The notes: generated by a model from the letters alone, not told the origin. 13,868 nt of DNA from an uncultured Saprospiraceae bacterium (GCA_937967535.1 CALCMV010000404.1:1-13868); one strand, 5' to 3'; positions 1 through 6,710 are shown, numbered from the stretch's first letter. Made by a program: numbers and translations.

Positions 1-42
1 TCCGACAAAATCAAAGAACTTTTTGAAATACTTACGGGATAG
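1..42 (+). CDS. Probable C-terminal tail of an upstream gene (partial)
   Basis: The first 13 codons in frame 1 read SDKIKELFEILTG and end in TAG at 40-42. The composition is that of an ordinary soluble protein end (amphipathic, charged), and the AT-rich spacer begins right after it. Frame 2 is also open for 20 codons here, so the call rests only on protein-like composition. The family cannot be recognised from so little. Confidence 0.35.
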   Translation, partial: SDKIKELFEILTG

Positions 43-126
43 CTTACTAACCCGATTTCGATAAATTGAAAAATAAAATGAAAAAAAATATCAATTTATT
101 TGTTCAATTAGAACTTAACAGCCCTG

Positions 127-170
127 CTCCAAAGGGGGAGATTCTCGCGTGTACATGTCCCCCTTTGGAG
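127..170. repeat. CTCCAAAGGGGGA palindrome
   Basis: A 13-bp perfect inverted repeat: CTCCAAAGGGGGA at 127-139 pairs with TCCCCCTTTGGAG at 158-170 around an 18-base loop, followed by a G-rich run to about 182. It resembles the palindrome at 2485-2564 in its CTCCCC-TTT-GGGG core. There is no T-tract, so it is a poor classical terminator, but it sits downstream of the gene tail at 1-42 and could act as a transcript-end hairpin or be a dispersed repeat. Confidence 0.6.
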
Positions 171-528
171 GGGGTGGGGGGGTGGACTCGCGTTAGAATT
201 TTTTATTTATGAACAACATTAATGATTGGTTAATTGGCTATTTCACTATGCGAAATACTTGGTTCAATCAAAATTGAGGCACAAATTTACGTTTTTTTAT
301 CTATTCTTTAATTGATTTCCCTATTCACAGATGACTTTTTCCAATTTATAACTATACTTTGGGCATTTTGAAAATTAGACGTATTTTCGTAACTTGATTT
401 TGAACATTAGGTAATCGGGAAATTAGGTCATTAGGCTAATGAAGGCGTAATTTGTTATTTACCAGAAAAATAAAGATTAAAATAAAATTAATTTGAACTA
501 AAATATAAGTTAATACAAACTATTCAAT

Positions 529-672
529 GTCTTCGCCAATTTTGAATTTTGAATGAAAAATTTTGAATGATAAAAAATATTTAATTTGTTATTTTTTAAT
601 TATCAACAAAAAACAAAGTAATATTTAAATTTATTTGTCATTCAAAATCATAATTCAAAATTTGGCGAAGAC
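529..672 (-). repeat. MITE-like palindromic repeat, copy A1
   Basis: A 144-bp element bounded by GTCTTCGCC at the left and GGCGAAGAC at the right. The subterminal parts are built of TTTTGAAT/ATTCAAAA units, so about 40 bp at each end are imperfectly complementary. Read on the minus strand it matches copies A2 (5292-5427) and A3 (9377-9522) along its length, including the unique core with ACTTTGTTTT and TTGATAATTA. The flanks show AAT immediately on both sides, compatible with a short target duplication, but the other copies do not confirm this. It encodes no protein. Confidence 0.8.
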
Positions 673-718
673 AATCACACCCAATCAAAAAGCAAAAATC
701 TCACAACTTTCTCTCTGT

Positions 719-726
719 TAATTTTG
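719..726 (+). promoter_or_regulatory. Possible -7 box (TAATTTTG) for the DUF2480 gene
   Basis: TAATTTTG fits the Bacteroidota sigma-ABfr -7 consensus TAnnTTTG exactly. It would start a transcript near 733, giving a leader of about 95 nt before the ATG at 828. No TTG/TTTG -33 element is seen at the usual 17-23 base spacing, so this is only a candidate in AT-rich DNA. Confidence 0.3.
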
Positions 727-827
727 TAATAAAAATGAATCTGATTTGGTTATTTAAACGTTGAATGGTTACATTAGCGAGTTCAAAATCAACAACTCGA
801 CAACTCATCAACTCAACAACACGTCAT

Positions 828-1334
828 ATGGAAAAACCTTTAGTCAATCGGGTAGCTAGTAGTGGTTTGATTACGCTCAATTTGGAAGAATATTTTCCGA
901 AGGAAGCCGTTGTGTCATTCGACCTCAAAGACTACCTGTACATGGAGTTGATTCTGAAAGAAAAAGAATTCAGAACGGCACTCAAAGCGCATGATTGGTC
1001 GCAGTATGAAGGCAAGCACATTGCGCTGCATTGTTCTACGGATGCCATTGTGCCTACTTGGGCATATATGTTGGTGACGACCTATGCTGCGCCACAGGCA
1101 TTGAGCATCACGCAAGGCAATGTCGAAACGGTTTATGCAACGCATTATCACAAAATATTGTCTCAATTAGATGCAACACAATACGAAGATAAACGTATAG
1201 TCATCAAAGGATGCAGCAATAAACCAGTTCCGGTAGCCGCTTATACAGAATTGGTACGATTACTGCAACCACATGCCAAGAGTATTATGTATGGTGAACC
1301 TTGTTCTACCGTTCCTATTTATAAGAAAAAATAA
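828..1334 (+). CDS. DUF2480 family protein
   Basis: A 168-residue soluble protein beginning MEKPLVNRVASSGLITLNLE. I recognise it as DUF2480, a conserved Bacteroidota family of about this length whose function is unknown to me. Typical stretches are the N-terminal VNRVASSGLITL, the middle KAHDWSQYEGK and DAIVPTWAYMLVTTY, VIKGCSNKPVPVAAY in the second half, and the C-terminal GEPCSTVPIYKKK. The frame is open upstream to an ATG at 765, but those 21 residues are Ser/Thr-rich and unlike the family, so 828 is the better start. There is no signal peptide or membrane segment, so it is probably cytoplasmic. Cysteines in KGCSNKP and GEPCST are conserved-looking and could bind a metal or cofactor; that is inference. 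It is followed after 10 bp by a hairpin and is probably monocistronic. Confidence 0.85.
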   Translation: MEKPLVNRVASSGLITLNLEEYFPKEAVVSFDLKDYLYMELILKEKEFRTALKAHDWSQYEGKHIALHCSTDAIVPTWAYMLVTTYAAPQALSITQGNVETVYATHYHKILSQLDATQYEDKRIVIKGCSNKPVPVAAYTELVRLLQPHAKSIMYGEPCSTVPIYKKK

Positions 1335-1344
1335 TAACATTAGT

Positions 1345-1368
1345 AGGGACAAGGCATGCCTTATCCCT
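1345..1368. repeat. Short palindrome AGGGACAAGGCA / TGCCTTATCCCT
   Basis: Two adjacent 12-base arms, 1345-1356 and 1357-1368, are complementary at 11 of 12 positions, the exception being a C opposite A. The palindrome begins 10 bp after the DUF2480 stop. It has no following T-tract. It may end or stabilise the DUF2480 transcript, or be one copy of a dispersed REP-like palindrome. Confidence 0.5.
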
Positions 1369-1535
1369 GCAAATGGGTATAACCTCACTCAAATAAATAC
1401 ACATTATTGTACACCTGTGGAGAAGAGATTTTGAGGAGTTTTCACCTTCGATTTTGCTCCATTTTTAAAATTAAACCAAAGTTTCAGACTCGTTCTCTTT
1501 GAACTTGAATTTGATGCTTGTACTTGTACTTAACT

Positions 1536-2480
1536 ATGATCCGTTCTATTTCTATTTTTACTGTTGTGTTGATTGCTATTGGGGCAATGTTGTTTTTTAG
1601 TTCGTCGATAGAAAGTGATTCGGCGGCGATAGATGCAGATAATTATCGTAATGCTAAAGCCAAAAAATCGGACAATGAATCGTCTACGCATCATCTTCCG
1701 CAAGCCATCAAGGCACCTCCGATGCCCGACAATCCGACTTTGGGTGGCGAAGCTATTCCCGATAATTTCGATGCCCGCGAGCGACTCGACCGCGAATTGA
1801 TGGTCAACAGCTACCGTCATTCGGCGACTTTACAGTATTTGAAATTGGCGAATCGTTACTTCCCCATCATCGAACCTATCCTTGCCGAGCAGGGTGTTCC
1901 TGATGATTTCAAATACCTCGCCGTAGCCGAAAGTGGCTTGCGAAATGTCAAGTCGCCTGCCAAAGCAAGTGGCATTTGGCAATTCTTGTCAGGAACGGCA
2001 AAAGAGCGTGGATTGATAGTAAATAGCGAGGTGGACCAGCGTTATCATGTCGAAAAAGCAACGGTAGCCGCCTGCAAATATTTGAAGGAAGCCAAACGCG
2101 ATTATGGTACATGGATGAATGCCGCCGCCTGCTACAATATGGGCAGAAGCAATATGCGTAAATTGATGAATGCACAAAAAGAAACCCAATATTACGACAT
2201 CGAAATGAACGAAGAAACGGCGCGTTATGTGTCGCGCATCGTAGCATTGAAAGCTATCATGCAAAACCCCGAGCGTTATGGTTTTCAATTAGAAGCGCAT
2301 GATTTGTACCCGCCATTCAGCTATCGTACTGTAGAGGTAAACGGAGCGATAGCGAGTTGGGGAGATTTTGCACACAAACACGGTACGAGCTACCGCATGT
2401 TGAAGATATACAACCCTTGGTTGCGTTCCTCCAAACTGACCAATTCGGCGAAGCGTACTTATCAAGTGAAATTGCCGTAA
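1536..2480 (+). CDS. Membrane-anchored lytic transglycosylase (SLT domain, MltD-like) with LysM-like tail
   Basis: Predicted murein lytic transglycosylase, cleaving the MurNAc-GlcNAc bond of peptidoglycan with formation of 1,6-anhydro-MurNAc. Residues 6-23 are a hydrophobic signal or anchor segment, followed by a polar linker to about residue 80. The SLT domain spans about 100-255 and shows the family motifs: catalytic Glu132 in LAVAESGL, ASGIWQF (144-150), AAACYNMG (196-203) and ETARYVSRIVALKAI (227-241). Residues 266-314 (RTVEVNGAIASWGDFA, then YRMLKIYNPWL) look like one degenerate LysM peptidoglycan-binding repeat. At 314 residues it is shorter than E. coli MltD, with one LysM-like unit instead of two. 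The ATG at 1536 starts a typical hydrophobic N-terminus; an in-frame TTG at 1518 only adds YLYLT and is less likely. It is convergent with hisF. Confidence 0.88.
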   Translation: MIRSISIFTVVLIAIGAMLFFSSSIESDSAAIDADNYRNAKAKKSDNESSTHHLPQAIKAPPMPDNPTLGGEAIPDNFDARERLDRELMVNSYRHSATLQYLKLANRYFPIIEPILAEQGVPDDFKYLAVAESGLRNVKSPAKASGIWQFLSGTAKERGLIVNSEVDQRYHVEKATVAACKYLKEAKRDYGTWMNAAACYNMGRSNMRKLMNAQKETQYYDIEMNEETARYVSRIVALKAIMQNPERYGFQLEAHDLYPPFSYRTVEVNGAIASWGDFAHKHGTSYRMLKIYNPWLRSSKLTNSAKRTYQVKLP

Positions 2481-2484
2481 TATC

Positions 2485-2564
2485 CGCGCCCCCAGCCCCT
2501 AAAGGGGAGTCAGCCCACATTTTCCGGCTGCGAGTGCTAACTCCCCTTTAGGGGCTGGGGCGCG
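2485..2564. terminator. Long palindrome between convergent genes (bidirectional transcript end)
   Basis: The arms at 2485-2510 (CGCGCCCCCAGCCCCT then AAAGGGGAGT) and 2540-2564 are complementary over about 25 bases with a single bulged C, around a 29-base loop. The element begins 5 bp after the transglycosylase stop and ends 6 bp before the hisF stop on the opposite strand, so it fills the convergent gap. There is no T-tract on either side. Its core resembles the palindrome at 127-170, so it may be a dispersed repeat that also serves as a shared transcript end. Confidence 0.6.
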
Positions 2565-2570
2565 TGCGGA

Positions 2571-3326
2571 CTAAATCCTAACAGCAATTTCCCGTTTCCG
2601 CAAATACGCCTTCAATTCTCCGATACCAATTTCTCCAAAATGAAAAATACTCGCCGCCAGTGCTGCATCTGCTTTCCCTTCCGTAAAAGCGTCATAAAAA
2701 TGAGACATCTCTCCTGCACCGCCCGATGCGATAATTGGGATGGACAAATTCGAGGATAAAACAGCATTTATTTCGTTGGCAAAACCCGCCTTTGTACCAT
2801 CGTGATTCATGGAGGTAAACAGGATTTCACCTGCGCCGCGTTGCTCTGCTTCTCTTGCCCAATTCAGTAGTTTTTTTTCAGTGGCAATGCGTCCTCCATT
2901 CAAATGAACATACCAATCATCCTTTACTTTTTTGGCATCAATCGCTACCACAATACATTGACTACCAAAGTTTTTTGCCAATTCATCAATCAAATCAGGA
3001 CGCTTAAAAGCAGCAGAATTGACGCTGATTTTGTCCGCACCTGCCGCGAGCATGATTTCTACATCTTCCGTCGTCCTGATACCTCCGCCGATGGTAAATG
3101 GAATATTCAAATGCCGCGCAATGCGGCGTGCAAGTTCAGAGAGCGTTTTGCGCTTTTCGTGCGTGGCAGTGATGTCCAGAAAGACCAATTCATCTGCGCC
3201 TTCCTGACTGTATCTTGCGCCCAATTCTACGGGGTCGCCCGCATCACGTAAGTTGACGAAATTTACTCCTTTCACAGTGCGTCCGTCTTTTATATCAAGG
3301 CAGGGAATAATTCTTTTTGCTAACAT
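2571..3326 (-). CDS. hisF: Imidazole glycerol phosphate synthase, cyclase subunit HisF
   Basis: Cyclase subunit of IGP synthase. With ammonia channelled from HisH it converts PRFAR to imidazole glycerol phosphate and AICAR, linking histidine and purine synthesis in the cytoplasm. The 251-residue (beta-alpha)8 barrel is full length. Both catalytic aspartates are present: Asp11 in RIIPCLDIKDG and Asp130 in VVAIDAKK. Other hallmarks are the phosphate-binding FTIGGGIRT (77-85), SVNSAA (101-106), Asp176 in MNHDGTKAG and the second phosphate loop IIASGGAG. No other his gene adjoins it, so here it is isolated from any his operon. A possible promoter is TATTATTG at 3366-3359 on the minus strand (one mismatch to TAnnTTTG), giving a leader of roughly 25 nt. 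Confidence 0.97.
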   Translation of the reverse strand: MLAKRIIPCLDIKDGRTVKGVNFVNLRDAGDPVELGARYSQEGADELVFLDITATHEKRKTLSELARRIARHLNIPFTIGGGIRTTEDVEIMLAAGADKISVNSAAFKRPDLIDELAKNFGSQCIVVAIDAKKVKDDWYVHLNGGRIATEKKLLNWAREAEQRGAGEILFTSMNHDGTKAGFANEINAVLSSNLSIPIIASGGAGEMSHFYDAFTEGKADAALAASIFHFGEIGIGELKAYLRKREIAVRI

Positions 3327-3471
3327 GAATGTAAATATAATTTTAACTCATTGATTTTCAATAATAAACCATTTTACTTTGCCTAAAGCGAATACTCGTC
3401 AGACGAATCTCTTTATTCAATGCGAATATTTTTATGAAAAAGGCTGTCTGAATACTCAAATATCCATTTAC

Positions 3472-3503
3472 AAAAAATCCCGAACAACAAAAGCTGTTCG
3501 GGA
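3472..3503 (-). terminator. Intrinsic terminator for the choice-of-anchor L gene
   Basis: TCCCGAACA (3478-3486) and TGTTCGGGA (3495-3503) form a perfect 9-bp stem with an 8-base loop. Read on the minus strand, the stem is followed by TTTTTT (3477-3472). It lies about 113 bp downstream of the minus-strand stop at 3616 and upstream of hisF, so it should separate the two minus-strand genes. Confidence 0.8.
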
Positions 3504-3615
3504 AACCATAAACGGGTGTGTTTGATACTATCTTAAACGAGTTGTGACCAATTTGTAAATTCCAATAAAATTGGATAAAATGTGTCTGACCCGGAATTTG
3601 TTTTTTAGAATTTTT

Positions 3616-4548
3616 TTATCTTGAAATGGCTATTTTTTGAACAGCCTTTCCTTTTTCTGTGTCTAAAATTACAAAATACGTACCAATTGGCGCATTACTA
3701 ATGTTAATTTCTTCTATAAAGTGCTTTTTCGTATTTTTTGATTGGTAAATTTCCTGTCCAAATACGTTTATAATTTGAATAGTGGCGGTTTGTGTCACCT
3801 CAAATTCGGCATCAACCACAAATCGCCCGTCTGAGGGATTAGGTTGGATATTGAATGTATTGAGATGTTCTAGGTCATCAATATCAGTGATTTGTACGCT
3901 TTTAAAACTATGTCCTTCGAGAAAAACAGCCGAGTCCAATACACCATCTCCGGCATCCGCAATGGCAATTTTAATGGTATAAAATTCATTGGCAATTACG
4001 GGAGTTCTCATTTGTAACTTGCTCGTAAAGCCATCGAATTGCACGGAAATACCTCCGGTATTGTCAACATATAAATCACTGAAAGCCAAAGAACCCGCAC
4101 CTAAACAACCGAAGGGCGTACCTGATGCACCAACCATACCCGGATTTATCGCATTAATAGCAACGGGAATATCAGTGCCGGGAATCATAGCTACATTATA
4201 TTCGTTATAATTGCCACCCTTAGGGTTTGGACCAGTAAGCAGAAAAGCAAAAACATCATTAAAAGCCGAACAAACATATTCGGGATACTCCTCTGATGCA
4301 AATACATAATCAAGCAGCAAGGTATTGAACATGGGCGTAAAATCAAATTCAAAAACAGCAGCATCAAAGGTTTGTGTATTACCTGAAAGAATAGCATCCA
4401 AATCGGCATCACCGGGGCGACACAGCCCGCCCGGTCCTTGAAAAGGTGGCGCGTCACTGGGAATGCCACAACCGGAGTCTTCGGGTATGGCAGTATCATC
4501 GCTGTCGTTGGGTCCTACGGCAGCAATTATATTACCTGTCGCTATCAT
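3616..4548 (-). CDS. Choice-of-anchor L domain protein with T9SS C-terminal sorting domain (main open frame)
   Basis: Cell-surface or secreted protein of the choice-of-anchor L family. Counting from the first ATG in this frame, hallmarks are AAVGPNDSDD (9-18), FDAAVFEFDFTP (61-72), YVFASEEYPEYV (81-92), FNDVFAFLLTGPNP (96-109), DGFTSKLQM (172-180) and IADAGDGVLDSAVFLEGHSF (196-215). Residues 231-310 are a type A T9SS sorting domain: TFNIQPNPSDGRF, NVFGQEIY and APIGTYFVILDTEKGK with the basic end KIAISR. It would be exported by Sec, crossed through the T9SS pore and anchored or released. The ATG at 4548 is not the natural start: the same frame continues upstream to 4677 with family-like sequence (ELLLGEGIQANSL, then GVFSSNATNLGIDEG), and the signal peptide lies in another frame. 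The gene therefore appears frameshifted. Confidence 0.85.
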   Translation of the reverse strand: MIATGNIIAAVGPNDSDDTAIPEDSGCGIPSDAPPFQGPGGLCRPGDADLDAILSGNTQTFDAAVFEFDFTPMFNTLLLDYVFASEEYPEYVCSAFNDVFAFLLTGPNPKGGNYNEYNVAMIPGTDIPVAINAINPGMVGASGTPFGCLGAGSLAFSDLYVDNTGGISVQFDGFTSKLQMRTPVIANEFYTIKIAIADAGDGVLDSAVFLEGHSFKSVQITDIDDLEHLNTFNIQPNPSDGRFVVDAEFEVTQTATIQIINVFGQEIYQSKNTKKHFIEEINISNAPIGTYFVILDTEKGKAVQKIAISR

Positions 4549-4769
4549 GATACCTTCATCAATTCCGAGATTTGTCGCATTGGAACTAAAAACCCCTCGT
4601 TGTATGTTAACACCTGTGAAGTTGAGAGAATTTGCCTGAATCCCCTCGCCGAGTAGAAGTTCTAAAAGTTCAAGGTCGTAAAAGTGTTTGAATTAACTAC
4701 AAGTTGAGCAAAGCTAAAAGTAAAGCATGTAGTCAGCAAAAGACTTGTCAGATAAAGTTTTATCTTCAT
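4549..4769 (-). pseudogene. Displaced 5' end (signal peptide) of the choice-of-anchor L gene; apparent frameshift near 4665-4692
   Basis: An ATG at 4769-4767 opens MKIKLYLTSLLLTTCF followed by TFSFAQLVVNSNTF, a clear Sec signal peptide with probable cleavage after FSFA. This frame ends at TAG 4664-4662. The anchor-L frame picks up as DLELLELLLGEGIQ from 4677, and its own upstream stop is TAA at 4695-4693. The two frames overlap only between 4692 and 4665, and joining them needs one extra base there. The T4 run at 4683-4680 (minus strand) is the obvious place: one more T would read NTFYDLELL. Either the gene is broken by a 1-base deletion or the sequence has a homopolymer error. A repaired protein would be about 384 residues. 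Confidence 0.75.
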
Positions 4770-4865
4770 GGTTATCAATTTTTGTGAAGTGAAATAATTT
4801 GATAACTAAAGATAAATAATTATTCCGACATTTGCTGCGCTCAACGATTAGTTTAACACTTTAAA

Positions 4866-4929
4866 TTACTGTCAGATAATCTGCCTTTGCTTTTGTCGCT
4901 ATATCCGAAGGTTGGTAAATTGACAGTAA
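4866..4929. repeat. 9-bp inverted repeat TTACTGTCA / TGACAGTAA
   Basis: TTACTGTCA at 4866-4874 is exactly complementary to TGACAGTAA at 4921-4929, with 46 bases between. It lies about 100-160 bp upstream of the choice-of-anchor L start on the minus strand. It might be a regulator site, a long-looped hairpin or the ends of a decayed element. Confidence 0.35.
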
Positions 4930-5104
4930 GAACAATATTGTGCTTTGATTTCCAATTCATTTAAAATAACATTTGAAAGCCATACGTTTTATTATTTTAT
5001 ATAAAATTCATTTATTCAATTTCCAATATTAGATTTATTGATAGGACGAATCAGCACTTTCACACGTTAAAAAAAGGCGAAAATGCCCCTTCATTCCTAA
5101 TCAT

Positions 5105-5127
5105 GCCCTATATTTGGGCGTTTTTTT
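5105..5127 (+). terminator. Weak terminator-like hairpin
   Basis: GCCC (5105-5108) and GGGC (5116-5119) form a 4-bp GC stem around TATATTT, and seven Ts follow at 5121-5127. No plus-strand gene is seen upstream, so its transcript, if any, is unknown; it may be a chance structure. Confidence 0.3.
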
Positions 5128-5139
5128 ATGAGAAGTCAG

Positions 5140-5228
5140 AGCTATCAAGTCAGACCATTTTATGGTCAAATGCTATGAGCAGTGAATTGGTCTAACTTCT
5201 GACTATAAAATGTTCTGACCTCTTAGCT
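5140..5228. repeat. Imperfect inverted repeat (AGCTA...GTCAGA...CATTTTAT)
   Basis: The left arm at 5140-5163 and right arm at 5205-5228 are about 24 bases each. They share AGCTA, GTCAGA and CATTTTAT blocks in opposite orientation, with mismatches between the blocks. The 41-base middle contains further GGTC/ACTTCTGAC fragments echoing the arms. It directly abuts the outer repeat that encloses MITE copy A2. Confidence 0.5.
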
Positions 5229-5291
5229 ATACTTTGGACATTGAGGAATTTGGTAAAACATTGTTTTTTTTACAAAACAGTATTAATTAAT

Positions 5292-5427
5292 GTCTTCGCC
5301 AAATTTTGAATTATGAATTTTGAATGACAAATGAATTTAAATTTTACTTTGTTTTTTACTGATAATTATAAATTAAATATTTTTTTCATTCAAAATTTTT
5401 CATTCAAAATTCAAAATTGGCGAACAC
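5292..5427 (+). repeat. MITE-like palindromic repeat, copy A2
   Basis: A 136-bp copy bounded by GTCTTCGCC and GGCGAACAC (one mismatch to GGCGAAGAC). It has the same left end as copy A3 (GTCTTCGCCAAATTTTGAAT then TATGAATTTTGAATGACAAA) and the same right end of ATTCAAAA units. It is a little shorter than the others in the core. It lies between the outer inverted arms at 5221-5243 and 5543-5565, about 160 bp upstream of the beta-barrel gene. Confidence 0.82.
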
Positions 5428-5516
5428 ATTACAAATAAATATTTTTTATAAAATATAATTCCGATTTTTATCGAAATTATAATCAATTACTTATAAGAAA
5501 AAAATCTAATTTCCCT

Positions 5517-5531
5517 CTCGGCTCAGCCGAG
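5517..5531. promoter_or_regulatory. Perfect short palindrome CTCGGCTCAGCCGAG upstream of the beta-barrel gene
   Basis: CTCGGC and GCCGAG enclose a 3-base loop, 57 bp before the ATG at 5589, and are flanked by two copies of CTAATTTCC. It stands out as GC-rich in AT-rich DNA. It could be a leader hairpin or operator; there is no direct evidence for either. Confidence 0.35.
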
Positions 5532-5588
5532 ACTAATTTCCAAAATGTCCAAAGTCCGGCTAAGAACATATCTAAAAAAGAAAATAAT

Positions 5589-6521
5589 ATGAAACGACTT
5601 TTTTTGTTTATCGCTGTACTTATAGTAGGCTTTCAGATGCAGGCACAAAATGCCGGTGATTTTTCTGTTGGTATCAAAGCCGGACTCAACTTTGCGACCT
5701 TTGGCGGTCCGTCTGAACGTTCATCTATGGATGATCGGCTCGAATCCAATTCCGTGATTACGCGATTTCTCATTGCACCGACATTCAGGTACGCGATTTC
5801 GGATAGGGTAGGACTGCTGCTCGAAGTACAATATTCTCAAAAAGGCGGGAATTACGCTTATACCGGCGAATCATTTTGGATTGTAGAGGGTGTGACAGCC
5901 GACCCTTTGTATTTTGCAGGCAATCGCTCGGTTTCCTTGAATGTCAACAATGGTTATTTGGATATTCCTTTGATGTTTTATGGCAAAGTGAATAGCAATG
6001 TCAGCTTTTCGGGTGGTGGTTATATTGGTTTTTTGCTCAATTCTACGGGGGCGGGGCAATTGTCTTTTGATGCCGCACCGCGCGATTTTGGCAGCAATAT
6101 CGAAGTAGACCTGCAACCCTTCAATATTGAGCTTGAACACGATTACAGAAAAGACCCGCAAGAGGATTTTACCCTCAGCAATCAACCGATTTTTAACGAA
6201 AACAGTGTAGGCTCTATTGAGCGTTTTGGTGATGCACAAGTACCTCTGATAACGGATGCCTACCATGATTTTGCGGAAAAAGACGGTAATTTTTATAATC
6301 CGCTTGATTACGGGGTGATGGCGGGTGTCGAATATCGTTTTGATACAGGACTCGGAATAGGACTTAGAGCAAATTACGGTTTGGCAGATATTACCAATAA
6401 CTTTTATGACTTTTCAAAGGTAAGCACCCTTGACCCCGACAATAATGACCTGACCCGAGTGCTTCGCAACGACAGAGATAGAAATTTAGTCCTTCAATTA
6501 TATGTTGGATTTGAATTGTAA
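5589..6521 (+). CDS. Outer-membrane beta-barrel protein (PorT-like barrel family)
   Basis: A 310-residue exported protein. Residues 1-20 (MKRLFLFIAVLIVGFQMQAQ) are a signal peptide ending in the AQ typical of Bacteroidota. The mature part starts DFSVGIKAGLNFATFG, a glycine and aromatic-rich first strand typical of the PF13568-type barrel. Further amphipathic strands are FRYAISDRVGLLLEVQYSQK (98-117), GYLDIPLMFYGKV, VSFSGGGYIGFLLN, YGVMAGVEYRFDTGLGIGL and the last strand LVLQLYVGFEL. A long acidic, probably extracellular insert lies at about residues 185-235. The substrate or role is unknown; the family includes porin-like and T9SS-associated barrels. The low-complexity inverted repeat follows directly after the stop. 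Confidence 0.8.
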   Translation: MKRLFLFIAVLIVGFQMQAQNAGDFSVGIKAGLNFATFGGPSERSSMDDRLESNSVITRFLIAPTFRYAISDRVGLLLEVQYSQKGGNYAYTGESFWIVEGVTADPLYFAGNRSVSLNVNNGYLDIPLMFYGKVNSNVSFSGGGYIGFLLNSTGAGQLSFDAAPRDFGSNIEVDLQPFNIELEHDYRKDPQEDFTLSNQPIFNENSVGSIERFGDAQVPLITDAYHDFAEKDGNFYNPLDYGVMAGVEYRFDTGLGIGLRANYGLADITNNFYDFSKVSTLDPDNNDLTRVLRNDRDRNLVLQLYVGFEL

Positions 6522-6522
6522 T

Positions 6523-6703
6523 AGTGGTGTGGTGGTGTTGTAGTGTTGTGGTGTTGTAGTGTTGTAGTGTTGTAGTGTTTTTTTATTTTACAAAATAAAA
6601 AAAACACGATACTACCACAACACCACGAAACTACAACACTACAACACCACGAAACTACAACACTACGAAACCACAACACTACAACACTACAAAACTATAA
6701 CAC
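6523..6703. repeat. Low-complexity inverted repeat of GTTGTAGTG units, copy B1
   Basis: The left half (6523-6577) is built of GTGTTGTAGT/GTGGTGTTGT units, and the right half (6605-6703) of the complementary ACTACAACAC/ACCACGAAACT units. The centre is nearly perfect: GTG-T7-A-TTTT at 6575-6589 faces AAAA-T-A8-CAC at 6592-6607. The whole spacer between the two beta-barrel genes can fold into one long imperfect hairpin. A shorter relative occurs at 9948-10054. It begins 2 bp after a stop codon and ends 8 bp before the next start, so it may end or attenuate transcription between the two genes. Confidence 0.75.
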
Positions 6704-6710
6704 ATTTATT

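Larger units (their letters stand above)
43..764. other. Gene-poor AT-rich spacer with palindromes
   Basis: No convincing gene lies here on either strand. The stretch holds a CTCC/GGAG palindrome (127-170), an isolated ACTTTGGGCATTTTG motif near 355-370 that recurs around 5231 and 5545, MITE-like repeat copy A1 (529-672) and a -7-like box (719-726) ahead of the DUF2480 gene. In the remainder (about 188-528) I see only AT-rich sequence. Confidence 0.6.
4770..5588. other. Gene-free region with nested inverted repeats
   Basis: No gene was seen on either strand. It separates the divergent choice-of-anchor L gene (minus) and beta-barrel gene (plus), so it should hold promoters for both, but I find no clean -33/-7 pair. 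It contains an inverted repeat at 4866-4929, a weak terminator-like hairpin at 5105-5127, an inverted repeat at 5140-5228, MITE-like copy A2 (5292-5427), outer arms at 5221-5243 and 5543-5565, and a GC palindrome at 5517-5531. Confidence 0.6.

Noticed and set aside
529..672. Full insertion sequence
   Set aside because: The element is only 144 bp and contains no reading frame for a transposase; none is found elsewhere in the window.
765..827. Longer start for the DUF2480 protein
   Set aside because: The 21 extra residues are Ser/Thr-rich and unlike the family; MEKPLVNRVASSGL from 828 is the natural N-terminus.
1518..1535. TTG start for the lytic transglycosylase
   Set aside because: It only adds MYLYLT from a TTGTAC direct repeat; the ATG at 1536 gives a normal hydrophobic N-terminus.
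4662..4695. Programmed -1 frameshift in the choice-of-anchor L gene
   Set aside because: No XXXYYYZ slippery heptamer and no obvious downstream pseudoknot; a 1-base indel or sequencing error is simpler.
6523..6703. CRISPR array
   Set aside because: The units are short, degenerate and arranged as one inverted repeat, with no regular spacers and no cas genes.
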